From NCBI GenBank assembly GCA_033807695.1, contig CM066304.1, forward strand, positions 3,844,001-3,908,000: a DNA stretch of 64,000 nt, written 5' to 3'. The stretch comes from Daedaleopsis sinensis. Lineage: Eukaryota > Basidiomycota > Agaricomycetes > Polyporales > Polyporaceae. A program made the translations under genes and the position numbers. The notes beneath the pieces are model-generated. The model did not search any database. It had not been told where the DNA came from and saw only the letters and a list, made by a program, of their open reading frames with translations. Positions 11,327-23,467 of the stretch are shown here, in pieces (within the stretch, counting starts at the first letter, position 1; each line of letters begins with the position of its first letter).

Positions 11327-13664
11327 CTAGTGGTGGAACAGACGCAGAGACGTGTGCGCGAACACCATATCGTGTTCGTCCGCCGCCTTGATGCACTCCG
11401 CGTCCATCACGCTCCCGCTCGGCGCCGCAAGGTACTTCACACCGCTCCTGCGCGCGCGGTGCACGTTGTCAGGGAACGGGAAGAATGCGTCGCTCGAGCA
11501 CGCCACGCCGTCCAGCTGCTTCGCATGCGCGACACGCTCCTCCTGGGTCAACGCCGCGGGGACCTCTTCGAACATGCTCTCCCACTGAGCCTTCTCCCCG
11601 CCCTCGAGCGGCTCTGCAGCGACGAAGAGGTCGATCGCGTTCGCCTTCTCGGCGCGCTTGACACCCTTTTTGAAGGGGAGGGCGAGCACACGCGAGTGGT
11701 GCCGGAGCCACCAGAGGTCGGCCTTGGTTCCCGCGAGGCGCGTGCAGTGGATGCGCGACTGCTGTCCTGCGCCGATGCCGACGATGGCGCCACGGTAGGC
11801 GTAGGCAACGCTGTTGGATTGGGTGTATTTGAGTGCAAGAGTTGCAACGATCAGGTCTGTGAGCGCCTGATTCGGGAGCTAGTGACGGGTGGACGGTGAA
11901 GGTAAGCAAAAATTAGTGACAGAGGATACTTGCGCGGAACACACCTCCTTGTTTTTAGTCACGATGCTGCTGAACAGGGTGGCGTCGATCTTGGCGTCAT
12001 TGCGACGTTGTTGGAGGGATATGCCATATACCTGGCGGGTCTCAATCTCGGCAGGCTTGTACGCAGGGTCCATCTATAATGCGAGTAGCGTCATTGACGG
12101 TTACTCAGTGTATCGAGTGGTGAATGGTTGCAAACCTGGAGCACACAGTACTTGCCACCCTTCTTCTTTGATAACACATCGAGAGCCTCCGCCGAGTATC
12201 CAGGAGCAATGATACCATCCGAGACCTCGCGCGAGATGATACGGGCCGTCGCGAGATCGCAAGGCGCTGAGAGTGCAATGAAATCACCGAAGGAGGACAT
12301 GCGGTCCGCACCTAGAGTAGACAGACGTGAGGGTCGCCAACTTCATGCTACACCGATTGACTCACCTCGAGCACGAGCATATGCGGACGCGAGCGGAGTA
12401 AGTGGCTCTTTCAAGTCATCAACACCGTACACCTTTTTCTCGACATCGTTCAGCTCGACACCGACTGCCGCACCCGCAGGAGAGACGTGCTTGAACGACG
12501 CGGCCGCGGGAAGGTCGAGAGCTGCAGATAGCTCCTTGACCAACGCGTACGAGTTGAGAGCGTCGAGCAAGTTGATGTATCCAGGAGATCCGCACAGCGC
12601 TGTACGATGTAACGTTAAAACGAGCTAGTTACCGAGTCCTGCACACACACCTTTGAAGGGCAACTCGCCCTCCGACACATACGCCTGAGCGGGCTTCTGG
12701 TGAGGGTTTGCGCCATAGCGCAGAGCCATGCGCTGGACCTGACCCGCCAGCTTCTCCTTCGGCAGCTCGGACGACGCATACTGCTCCCTGAAGTACCCGC
12801 TGATCGCGTCGTCGTATTTTGCGGTCATCTCAAACGCCTTGAGTGCGAGTTTGCTTCGAATCCCCTGGCCGACGTCGCCACCCCCCGCCTTCCACGCCTC
12901 GAGGAACTCGGTGTAGTCGGCTGGGTCGGAAAGGACCGAGACACGCTCGTGGTTCTTCGCGGCCGCGCGCAGAAGCGTGACACCCCCGATGTCGATCTCC
13001 TCGACTGCGTCGGGAAGCGTGCAGCCGGGCTTCGCGATCGTAGATGTGAACGGGTAGAGATTGCAGACCACGACCGTGATGGGAGAGATGCCTTGCGCTT
13101 GCAGATCCTTCTCGTCCGACGGAATGGAGCGCGCGAGGATCCCTGGCGGTTCGTTTAGCATCTATCGGTGTAGTCACAGAGCCCGAGGTGGGAGCAGGGG
13201 CAAGGGGCGTATTGTCCCCCGCGCTGATGTGTCTCCTGAGGTTAATGAGGTGACGGAGGGATAAATCATGCACATACAACCTCAAAGCCTCTCTCCACTC
13301 CCTTTTACACAAGCGCGAGCATGCAAGCGCACTCACCTCCGTGCACGGCTGGATGAAGCGTCTTCACCCGTCCACCGAGCATCTCCGGGGCCTTCGTAAT
13401 GTCCGCAACATCCCTGCGCTCACACTTCGTGTCTTGCTTTTCGACTCGGACGTTGAGAGAAGACTCACTCGATCGGAATGCCCGCCTCTCGTATTTTCTT
13501 CGCAGTACCGCCCGATCCGAGCAAACGGACGCCCGCGCTATGCAGCCCGGTCGCTAGCTCGAGCAGGTCCGTCTTGTCGTAGACAGAGAGCAAAGCTTTG
13601 GACGCATCAGTACGTGCGTCGCTGAGAAAGAGAGGTGAAGGGGCGCACCGATTGGCGCAGACAT
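11327..13664 (-). CDS. ADE17: Bifunctional AICAR transformylase / IMP cyclohydrolase (ATIC)
   Basis: Catalyses the last two steps of de novo IMP synthesis in the cytosol: formylation of AICAR by 10-formyl-THF, then ring closure. Eight exons on the minus strand: 13649-13664, 13469-13595, 13337-13413, 12651-13142, 12366-12599, 12136-12311, 11945-12073, 11327-11866. Total 596 residues, close to the about 592 of yeast Ade16/17. The N-terminal cyclohydrolase half shows [29 protein letters not shown] and [20 protein letters not shown]. The C-terminal transformylase half shows [29 protein letters not shown] and [11 protein letters not shown], and the protein ends in the typical LRLFHH. Exon 1 is only 16 nt. 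To keep frame it must join an AAG acceptor at 13595; the better-looking CAG at 13621 would shift the frame. No second copy is seen in the window. Confidence 0.95.
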
Positions 13665-14153
13665 GGTGGTCGGGAGTAAAGTTGTAAATCAGGCACTCCG
13701 AGTCCGAACTCAAAATCGCGCGGAAGGTAGATCGCGATCCAAGATCGCGCCGCGATAGGCTAGCCTTCCCGCGACATCTCCCCTCCCTAGTGACTCTTAT
13801 AAACTACTCGTTCACTATGACCAGCTGTCCTACAGACAGAGTAGACACAGCAAGCAGTAAGATAACTCCTATACACGAAAAGTACATGCAAAGAAATAGT
13901 GTAGTATGATAAGTACAGTCTAGTACGGTCACGGTGTGTGCCGGATTAGGATCATGATCGTTTCGCGCAAAGACTTGTGTGTTAGACTTCGTGGAGATCC
14001 GAAAGATCGAAAGACTCGAAGGCAAGGCCTGACCCGGAGAGCCGACTCGCGGCGACTCGACGCAAATTGATTATAACGCGTGAACACAGTGTGCTGTGGA
14101 TAGCCCTGAAAGGTCTGCCGAACGAAGTAGGCGGTCAAAGAAGGATGAGAGTG
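13665..14153. other. Spacer between the ATIC gene and the DUF6533 gene
   Basis: Both neighbours are on the minus strand, so this holds the ATIC promoter and the 3' end region of the DUF6533 gene. Only short frames are seen. The stop of the DUF6533 gene is not certain and could lie within this stretch. Confidence 0.5.
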
Positions 14154-15736
14154 TCAGGCAGGCTCTGGCACGTACAGTTGCAGCACAGACGATGTGATAG
14201 CCTACATAGTGGCCTCAATGGTCAGCCGAAAGATAGCACACCTAACAACGAAACGAGCATATTCTCACCGGAGCAAGCCACATGCAGCAGAAATTTGCGA
14301 CAGATAGTGACAGCAGCACGATGTAAAATATTGTGCCTACAAACCAGAATAGGTCTATGTTGCGGCCACGATCAGATTTGTGCTTACCGTCTCTGTACAT
14401 CGTGTAGACAAGAAGAGGAAGGCTATAGCCTTCGACTATCCTGCACATCAGTATCGCGGTCTTTAACCTGCCGCACATATCTGGGCGTACCGGAGGTTTG
14501 GCCGTGCTTCAGTAATGTGAGTATAATTATTGCTACAGTGTCCGATCACACCATCAAAGATGAGATATGCGAAGATATGCAACATTGCGTACCTGTCTCT
14601 GAGAACAGTACACCAGCATAGAAGATCCAGCCACTCTGGTCGGATATACTGGGCACGCAGCGAGTCACCTCAAGTACTTCATGTGGCGGATCTACAACAA
14701 CTGTTTAAATGACCAGCCAATTGTGAGAAGAGGGTAGGACATACACACTATTGACTCCGCGAATGACTTCGCTATGCCGAGGCAGGGAACCTGATAATGT
14801 CTCAACTGTCGAGTCGATTGAACACGAGCGACGAAGCAGGGCTACACTTACGACCATGAGAATGGTAGTAGCCACCAGAGTTGCGATGACAACGCGATTA
14901 TGATTCCAAAGGGCAATAGTCCGCATGACCAAGATGACTTTCCAACGTGTGCGTGAGTAACGAGTTGTAGCAGGTGAACGTTTGAACTCGGGCTGCTCAC
15001 TTTCGGATATCCAACCACCAATGATGTACCAGGCTTTATGAATTCACGCAGTGAGATATACGCGACGGGGAACGAGTGAGTCGGACTACTGACTGAAAGT
15101 GACTATCCAGGTGAGACGGCACGTCTGAAATAATCCTCCCTGATTAGCAAGCCGGTCGAAACATCGAAGCAAGAGATTTATTACATTCGGTTGATCGATC
15201 TTGAACATGCCTGGCGTTTTCGAACGGTGAGAAGTTGGGGACTACTAGTTCGGTCGGACACACTCACTCGTCAGGCAAAGTACGTTGTCAATGAAGGGAC
15301 CGTAACGATTGAGTAGGAAAAGGAACTTCATGGTGCTCCATTTTGATGGCCATATCAGGGTCGCCTGCAAAGGCGAGTTAGAACTATCACCAAGGGCGAG
15401 ACGACTCAGTATCATGCTCACCTCATCCTCCAAAGTATCAATCAGATCGACGAGCTTCAGGTTGGGAAGTGTCGTTTGAGCAACTTGTTGGGTCCAAAGC
15501 ACTACTATAGCACAGTAACTCACGATATAGGTGAAAGATGCCACTGCGGGGTATGTCGTTAGTACGAAGCGTTGTTGACTCGCGCATATGCTCACCAGCT
15601 CCATACTGTTTCCAGCGTCAACTTCTGTCACTGCTGACTCTATGTTTCGTGACATGAATAAGAAACACACCTTCACAACGTTGAGCAGATGGAGTTGAGA
15701 CCGTGCTTCACATAGCAGTTGGGCGAGGGTGGGCAT
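14154..15736 (-). CDS. DUF6533-family multi-pass membrane protein
   Basis: A fungal integral-membrane family of unknown function, very common in agaricomycetes. Exons I am confident of: 15671-15736, 15596-15605 (10 nt), 15524-15543, 15422-15454 and 15268-15364. They give an N-terminus MPTLAQLLCEARSQLHLLN joined to VASFTYILVDLIDTLEDEATL and KFLFLLNRYGPFIDN, the DUF6533 signature. Further exons lie in 15000-15230, 14847-14950 (IILVMRTIALWNHNRVV), about 14590-14690, 14494-14536 (IIILTLLKHGQTS), 14390-14450 (PLLVYTMYRDG) and 14270-14340 (IVLLSLSVANFCCMWLAP). These match the later transmembrane segments in the right order. The piece joining residues 75-100 and the exact C-terminus are not resolved; the stop given is one plausible choice. 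Function is unknown and no enzyme motif is visible. Confidence 0.75.
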
Positions 15737-16429
15737 GCCATTCGCAGTGTCGAGGGTGGTGTAAGAGGAGAAGCCTTAGTGGCCTGAGGGGGCATTTCTA
15801 TTTGTAATCCGGCGGGTCAGCGATTTAATGATAACGTACCTATACAACAGGGATGGAGGAGGCTGGGAGAGCTTCTTACGCCGAGATCAATCAGGAGACA
15901 TAATAGCTCGGCGCTGGCCTTGCGTGCCGAGTACCAATTATAATGTATTGTCCACGGTGGACGTATCAGTTTGTCGTCTAGCTGGTCTGAAAAGGACGTC
16001 TCCGTAGAACTCCTGGACATTGCAGTTACTGGACTAGCTGCTGTAGTACAGTTGAGATGTGTACAACAGTTTGGTGTACTTTGCAACTAACGTCCAACTG
16101 CAACTCTGGGCGCCGGCTGCGCGTCACAATGCTGGTCATTTATGTCAGAAAATATCGTGAACACTGTGTAGTAGGTACTTACTTACTGCGAAAGCTTCAT
16201 CTCGACCTATCTCGACTCGAGTCTGACCTGGTCTGACCTCAGGCTGGAGGTCTGTTTAGCGCTTGTGTTTCGATTACAGGTCACGTGACATATTGCCTGG
16301 GTCAGCAATGAGCGTCTTCCTCAGCCTAAAGCCTTCTCCTTGAATTCTACCCTCGAGCTCAGATTTCCGACCAACTGCAGTCATTCAGTACCAATTAATT
16401 GGTGACTCTACCACTATCTCAGTGCTGCC
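15737..16429. other. Divergent intergenic region between the DUF6533 gene and ZIM17
   Basis: Contains the promoters of both flanking genes. One minus-strand frame (15817-16086, 89 codons) is open but has no recognisable features and probably overlaps the DUF6533 promoter. A repeated GACCTGGTCTGACCT-like motif occurs near 16203-16245. Confidence 0.5.
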
Positions 16430-17032
16430 ATGGCTGCCTTGCGTCGGATGCTCTCGCTATCTAGACCATATTCTCCGACCGCTTTTCCGACATCTCGTCC
16501 CACACTACACTTCCATCCCCGAACAGTCCATGGCTTACTCTCGCGTTCTGACATCTGCGCCTTTTCATCCTGCTCAACGAAGCTTCATGATCGCGCCCCG
16601 TCACAACTAGGGACTCCAATTCCACCTCCAGAGTCACCAGGAGCCGCAGCCTCGCCAGACTCGCAGACTCGCATCAAGCTTGAAACGTCTGAGCCTCGAC
16701 TATCGCTGACGTTTACTTGCACGGTCGAGGCTTGTCATACCCGATCAACACACGAATTCACGAAGCGCAGCTATACGAAGGGCATCGTGATTGTGGAATG
16801 CCCAGGTTGCAAAAACAGGTGAGCGGTCCTACTTGCAGGAAACGGCGTGATCGTGCACTGACCATCGGGGCTAATGGCCAGGCACCTCATTGCCGACCAT
16901 CTGGGCTGGTTCAAGGAAAGCACGGAAGACGGAAAGTTGAGGACGGTGGAAGACTTAGTGCGCGCAAAGGGCGAAAAGGTCAGGAGGGGTAGGGTAGATG
17001 CCGGCGGTGTTGTCGAGTTCGCTCCAGAATAG
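16430..17032 (+). CDS. ZIM17: DNL-type zinc-finger protein, mitochondrial Hsp70 escort (Zim17/Hep1/Tim15)
   Basis: Mitochondrial matrix zinc-finger protein that keeps Hsp70 (Ssc1) soluble and supports protein import and Fe-S cluster assembly. Two exons, 16430-16818 and 16882-17032, give 179 residues. The N-terminal about 60 residues are rich in Arg/Ser/Pro and nearly free of acidic residues, starting MAALRRMLSLSRPYSP, as expected for a matrix presequence. The DNL domain follows. It has Cys residues in FTCTVEACHTRS, then SYTKGIVIVECPGCKNRH, and the diagnostic HLIADHLGWF, where the intron splits the NR/HL junction. Length and order match the family. It faces the convergent Grx5 gene 207 bp away; both products work in mitochondrial Fe-S biology, though adjacency alone does not prove co-regulation. 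Confidence 0.95.
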
Positions 17033-17239
17033 AAGGAAAGGTTGGCCCGGACATGCGCCTCCTCTCTCACCACAGCTGAGTACGTTGAGTGGTCTGCTCT
17101 CCGCGATAGTCATGCATTAGTCGTGGTCTATATAATGGTACATCGGGCATCGGACACGCTGACACGAGACAAGGTTGTCAGTGTGCATGGTGAGTGGGTA
17201 ACACATACGTAGATGCTGTTATACACTGCGTATGGCCAT

Positions 17240-17901
17240 CTAACTCTGACTTTGAGCCTCGGGCTGAGACTCGGGCTCCTCAGGTGGGATGACGTCGTTC
17301 TTCACGAGGAGCTCATCCAGCTCGCCGCTCTGGTGCACTGGATGTGCAGCTGTTGAGCGACTCATTGAGACACAACGAATGAGCAGTGCACGTACTGTTG
17401 AGGAGAATATCGCAGCCACCGACAAACTCTCCATTGACGTAGAGCTGTGGTATTGTTGGCCAATCACTGAGCGACACTATGTCAGCGGTTCTGCACATAC
17501 AGTCGTGTGAATAGGACACGTACGAGAACTCCTTGATGCTCTGCCTGAGCTCGCTGTCCGCCAACACATCGAACGTCTTCATTTTCTCAGCTGGTACACC
17601 ATGGATGTCGAGCACTTGTACTGCTGCTCGTGAGAAGCCGCACTGAGGTGCATCGGGGGTCCCCTTCATGAACAGCACTACAGGTGTCCCGGTGACTGCT
17701 TGCTGTAACTTCGCACGCACTTCCTGGCTGAGGTATCTCCGGGCGAATGAAGTCGATGGGGATGTAAGTGCCACCGCTGGCACGCGAGCTGGTGCACGCA
17801 GGGCGGTGAACTATAACGGGTATCAGTAATGCTGATGCAAGGCGCAGGATATCCTTGAGGTTCAGAGGACTGACCGAAGTGCGCAAGGCTGTCCGGAACA
17901 T
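17240..17901 (-). CDS. GRX5: Mitochondrial monothiol glutaredoxin Grx5
   Basis: CGFS-type glutaredoxin that transfers [2Fe-2S] clusters in the mitochondrial matrix. Four exons: 17875-17901, 17524-17810, 17396-17466 and 17240-17349; 164 residues. The leader (MFRTALRTS, then ALRAPARV and FARRYLSQ) is a basic presequence. Core motifs are [20 protein letters not shown], with the single active-site Cys and the preceding Lys that contacts glutathione, then [20 protein letters not shown] with the cis-Pro (TIP) and the GG-CD glutathione-binding patch. The C-terminal tail is long and Gln/Glu/Ser-rich after the usual LLVKNDVIP. It is transcribed divergently from POL1 across 266 bp. Confidence 0.96.
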
Positions 17902-18167
17902 GGCGGTCGCGGTGAGAGAGAGGATTGAAGTGTAACTCGCACAAGTCGGATGCTGAGTGAGAGGTTTGCAGGTACGGCCGGGTGACCTCGGGTTAGGTCC
18001 TGTTCCACTCGGGTTAGGGTCTCAAGAACCGAGCACGTGCTTAACACGCTTTGCATCTCCGCCCGAAAGCGTGTCGCATATCGCTTCAGGCGCGTCTCAT
18101 TTCGCGTTCATTACACTTTCCCGCATCTCGCTGAGTTTCTACTACTGTTGACTGACGACAACAAGAT
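17902..18167. promoter_or_regulatory. Shared divergent promoter of GRX5 and POL1
   Basis: A 266 bp gap separates the two start codons. It contains two CTCGGGTTAGG copies about 24 bp apart. Close to the POL1 start lie TTTCGCG (18100-18106) and TTTCCCGC (18117-18124). These resemble E2F/SBF-MBF type G1/S control elements. That would suit a replicative polymerase, but the sites are inferred from short motifs only. Confidence 0.5.
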
Positions 18168-21100
18168 ATGTCGACTCGGGCGCGAAAAGCGAAGGAAGAT
18201 CGCCTTGCGAAGTTGCAAGAGCTGAAACGCGCACGCGAGGGTGGCAAGCGATCGTATAAGGTACGCGTTCATCCCTCGTACTGCGTGTGTAGCTGATTGC
18301 GACGCGTCTTTTAGGTAGAAGAAGACGACCAGATCTACTATGAGGTCAGCGAAGCGCAATACAAGTCCATCGTTGCAAATCGACTAGCCAGGGACGACTT
18401 CGTAGAAGATGATGGCATCGGTGGTTATGTTGACACGGGAGTTGACGATTTTGAGCAAGCTGAGGAGAGCGAGCAGAGTGAGGACGAACGGCGAAAGAAC
18501 AAATGTACGTGTCAAATACTCTGTGCCATCGGCCCGCACGCACCAATCCATACTATGCAGCCAAGAAGGGGAAGGCAGCCGCAAACAAGGCGAAAGCGAA
18601 GCCGAAACCCCCACCGCCCGCTGTGACCCCTTCTATCAGCGTGTATCGACCTGCTGTCTCCGCAGAGAAAGAGGAAGACTTCTTGTCCAACCTTCTAGGC
18701 GACATGGATCACATTTCTGCGAAACCTGTGGTCAAGTCGCGCAAACGTAAACCGGAGATTGAACCGGTGTACGACCACGATGGCCCTTCCTTCGATATCG
18801 GCACCTCCTATCGCCCACGCACGACTGGATCCAGTCACGGCTACGGTAGTGCAGATCCCGATACCTCTTCAGACGGTCCGTATATGGATGAGGGTGCTGG
18901 ACCATCGAGCGGGGATGACTGGTTCAGTCCGAAGAAGAAGCCGAGGACGGAGGCACCCGGGATTATTCCTGCCATTGAAAGCATGGGGAAGCTAGGTGTG
19001 GAGAGCGGGACTGAAGACGGCGATACATCGTTCGATGATGTGGACATGGATGCGTTCATGGACATCGATGACGACGAGCTAGACATGAAGCCAAAGCAGA
19101 AGATGAAGATAGAGGTGGACTCTGAAGCGAAACCTCTGAAGCCCATCGCCGCTGCTGCGCCTGCGAAGAAGAAACTCGACGACAACCCTGCCTGGCTCTC
19201 TGTCTACGACTCGCTGACTGTATCCTCGGACGACACCTTTGGTCCTGCGACCTCTTCAGCAAATACAGCTCGTACACCGGCACCCTCCAATCTATCTGTC
19301 CTAGAAGAGGACGGCTCGCTGCGGTTCTTCTGGCTGGATTATCTTGAGCACGAGGGCAAGCTCTACTTCATCGGGAAAACACAGGATAAGAAGTCGAAAG
19401 TATGGGTGTCGATATGCGTCACAGTGGAGAACTTGGAGCGGAACCTCTTCGTTCTGCCCCGCGAACGACGTTTGGAGGAGGACGAATACACCGGGGAGAT
19501 GTGCGAGACGGACGTCGCGCCTGAGCTGCCGGACATCTACTCCGACTTCGATAAACTACGTAAGAAGGCGGGAATCAAGAGCTTCAAAGCCAAGTTCGTA
19601 CAGCGACATTACGCGTTTGGCGAGAAAGACGTGCCGAGGGGAGAGTCTCAGTGGCTCAAAGTCGTCTACCCATTCACCGGTAAGCTCATGCTTCGTGGTC
19701 ACCAAATGATCAGTTTTCTGACGCAGTCTACGTAGATCCTCAGCTGCCGGCTACCGCATCGAGTCCTAACTTCTCCCGCATATTTGGGACGAACACGAGC
19801 GCGTTTGAGCTGCTCGTACTGAAGCGTAATATTATGGGTCCTTGTTGGTTGCAGGTCAAGCATCCGGAGATTGACAACAAGGGTGTACGTCAGCCCAACT
19901 CGTCCTAATTACATTATCTGACACGACACACTATCTCAGGTTTCGTGGTGTAAAGTTGAGGCCACAGTATCTGACCCGAAGGACATCAACCCCTTCGCCG
20001 ACACAGACGCTGCAGCTCCTCGAGACACACCGCCACTCACCGTCGTATCACTCAGTTTGCGTACGATTGTCAACCATCGGGAGAATATCCGCGAGATCGT
20101 CTGCGCGACTACTCGGATCTGGACAAATCGTGAGTGTCATGTGCCGGGCTATGGCTAGGTTGCTCACCATTTACGCAGTGGACATCGACGACCCTACGCC
20201 TCCGGAATCACTCCCATGTACTGTGCGGACATTTGTCAGGCCGCTTGACCGGTTTCCCACAAATTTCGAAGCTCGTGCGGCCATGAACGGAAAGGGTGTC
20301 ATATCTGCGATGGGCAACGAGCGCATGCTCCTCAACAGCCTTCTCGGTAGTTTGTCTTTACTGCTCGCCAAACTAGCTTGCTCATGCTCTCGCATACAGT
20401 CGCGATTCATAAAGCAGACCCGGACGTAATCATGGGACACGAGTTCCTCGGGGTGTCATTAGATGTTATGCTCCATCGTATGCGCGAGCTCAAGGCGGAC
20501 CACTGGTCTCGCATTGGACGTTTCAGGCGCTCGAAGTGGCCAAACATCGGTCGCCAGGGCACGAATCTCCGCTTCCTCAGCGGACGCCTGTTGTGCGACC
20601 TCGCCAGTGACGGTGCAAAGGTTGCATACATTCGTTTGTCTTGGGATGATATAGTCGACTGATCCCTCTCGTGCAGAGCATGATCACTTCGACAACGTGG
20701 TCACTCACCGAGATGTGCAAAACTCATCTGAAGAGCGAGCGGCAAGAGATCGACCCGGACGACACCGCGAGCTACTTCGATGGTAGCGTGAGCTCACCGG
20801 ACCGGCTGTTGACTTTCGTGCGGCATTGCGAGCTAGACGCACATTACCAGATGGCGCTGGCCTCCAAGGTCCAGCTTCTACCGCTGACACGACAGTTGAC
20901 TGTGCTTGCCGGAAACTCATGGTATGCGCTCCTTACTCTCATCCTCTTCTGTTGTTGAAGAATTTTTGTCTAGGAACAAGACCCTGAACGGAGGTCGAGC
21001 AGAGCGGAACGAATACGTTCTGCTCCACGAGTTCCACAAGCTGAAGTACGTGTGCCCTGACAAACTTTACGGCAAGAAGGCCGCAACCGCGGTCAAGGCC

Positions 21101-23467
21101 GAGAAGGAAGAGGAGGAGGGCGAAGGCGGCGGTACGAAGGTGACCAAAGGCAAGAAGGACAAATACAAGGGCGGTCTCGTGTTCGAGCCCAAGCGCGGGC
21201 TGTGGGACAAGTTCATCCTCGTCATGGACTTCAATTCGCTGTACCCGAGCATCATCCAGGAGTACAACATCGACTTCACGACCGTTGAGCCGGTCGAGGA
21301 CGAGGACGGCGAGGAGAAGATCCCGGAGCCCCCTGACTCGAAGGTCGAATCGGGCGTCCTCCCGCGTCTCATTGCGACTTTTGTGAAGAGCCGTCGGCAG
21401 GTGAAGGATCTGATGAAGGACAAGAAGGCGACGCCCGCCCAGATGCTCAGGGTAAGTTTGATGTACACTGGGTCGTGTGCGAACTGATGCTGACGGTGCG
21501 ACACTGCAGTGGCATATTAAGCAGATGGCGTTGAAGCTGACGGCCAACAGTATGTATGGCTGTCTCGGCTTCGAGTATTCCAGATTCTACGCCCGTCCGC
21601 TCGCCGCCCTCACCACGTTCAAGGGTCGTGAGATCCTGACGCATACAAAGGAGCTTGCCGAGGGCATGCAGCTCGATGTGCGTATAGCGACCTCATATTC
21701 GCTCACCCAACCTCATTAAGATGCTTTTCAGGTCGTGTACGGAGATACCGACTCAGTATTCGTCAACTCGAACGTCACCGACCTTGCGGCAGCGATCAAG
21801 ATCTCCGTGGATTTCAAGAAAGCTGTCAATGAATGCTACAGGCTGCTCGAAATCGACCTCGATGGGGTTTTCAAGCGCTTGCTCCTGTTGCAGAAGAAGA
21901 AGTACGCTGCTGTCAAGATGGAGGACAACGAGCGGACCTCGACTGAGGTCAAGGGTCTAGACATGAAGCGTCGAGAGTATTGTGCGCTCTCAAAGACCGT
22001 GTCACAGTGAGTGTTGCCTATCCTTTTTGTGTGATAGGAAGTTTGACGTGTGTGGTCAGATACGTCCTAGAGCAAATCTTGTCCGGGGAGGCTACGGAGA
22101 CCGTCGTGGAGAACATCCACGAGTACTTGTCTACTATCGGTGAAGAAGTGCGTGCGGGTAAGATCAAGCTCGACGAGTTCATCATCTTCAAGGTGTGTTT
22201 CATGCTCTATTAAACTGGCTAGTCGCAGTGCTAACAAGATGTTGGTCACAGCGTCTGGGCAAGAATCCTGAGGACTATCCCGACGGGAAAAGCCAGCCCC
22301 ATGTGCAAGTCGCCTTGCGTCAGAAGCTGAAGGGTGGCAACGCTCGTGCTGGAGACGTCATCCCCTATGTTTTCTGTCTCGGTGAAGGCGGTGAGACTGC
22401 GAAGACCGCACAGGCTGACCGAGCGAAGCACCCCGACGAAGTTCGTCGGGAGAGCGACAAGTTCAAGATTGGTGAGCCTTTCTGTGGTCGCACAGTAGTT
22501 CGAGTGTGAAATTGACCGATATCGGTGCTGTACAGACTACGAGCACTATCTGTCACAACAGATACTTCCTCCTATCGAGCGTCTATGCGACCCCATCGAA
22601 GGCACCGACCGTGCACGCCTCGCGGAATGTCTAGGTCTCGATCCGAACCGCTACCGCACCGTCACCGCGGTCGAATCCGAGGAGAAGTACTTCGGAACGC
22701 TCGACTCGCTCATGTCGGACGCGCAACGGTTCAAGGACGCAGACCCGTTCCTGGTCCGCTGTCGATCGTGCCAGGCCAGCGTGCCGTTCGGGCCGCCTAG
22801 CGAACGCGAGGTGCGTTTCTCGTCTCATACCATTTGCTCTCTATACAACAACAGCATGAACTAATCGGGATATGCTCAGAAATCGCATATCCAGCCTTCG
22901 GGCCTCGCTTGCCCACAATGCCACGCAGCGGTCGGCATGGCGAGCGTGGAGACGCAGCTCGAGGTGCAGATCCGGGAGCACATCGCCAGGTACTACGAGA
23001 GCTGGGTCGTGTGCGACGACTCCACGTGCGGATACCGGACGCGGATGATGGGAGTGTACGGTCGGCGGTGCTTGCGCCCTGGCTGCCGGGGGTCTGTCAC
23101 GTTCGAGGTACGCACTCCTCCCTCTCGCCCGTGCACGGGGGTTTCGTATGGTGCTAACGCTAACGCTGGGTCCGGCTGCAGTACTCGGACGGACAGCTGT
23201 ACAACCAGCTCCGGTACTATGTCTCGCTCTTCGACCTCGAGAATGCCGCGAAAGTCGCGTCGGGCGCGCCCCAAAGTGGTGAGTCGTTGAGATAATGTCG
23301 CTCACCGTGATTGGGGGAACTCAAGTGTGTCTGCAGACCTCGAGACGCTCGCAGCCGTGCAGGGGGCGACATGGAGACATTTGAAGGGCGTCACGGAGAA
23401 GTACCTCGACCAATCCGGGCGGCGGTGGGTGCAGATGAGCGCGCTGTTCTCGTTCATGAAACTATAG
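18168..23467 (+). CDS. POL1: DNA polymerase alpha catalytic subunit
   Basis: Catalytic subunit of the polymerase alpha-primase complex that extends RNA primers in the nucleus. Seventeen exons (18168-18260, 18315-18504, 18561-19679, 19727-19884, 19940-20129, 20179-20346, 20400-20620, 20677-20921, 20974-21451, 21510-21677, 21732-22006, 22060-22192, 22252-22471, 22536-22810, 22880-23107, 23182-23278, 23337-23467) give 1462 residues; yeast Pol1 has 1468. The N-terminus carries a conserved basic/acidic pol-alpha segment. Palm motifs are [10 protein letters not shown] (about residue 880), [13 protein letters not shown] (about 965) and YGDTDS (about 1013). The C-terminal zinc modules show CRSC and CPQC near 1295-1325, followed by further paired Cys (CDDSTC, CLRPGC). 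The exonuclease-like region lacks the catalytic acidic motifs, as normal for this subunit. No frameshift is seen. Confidence 0.97.
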
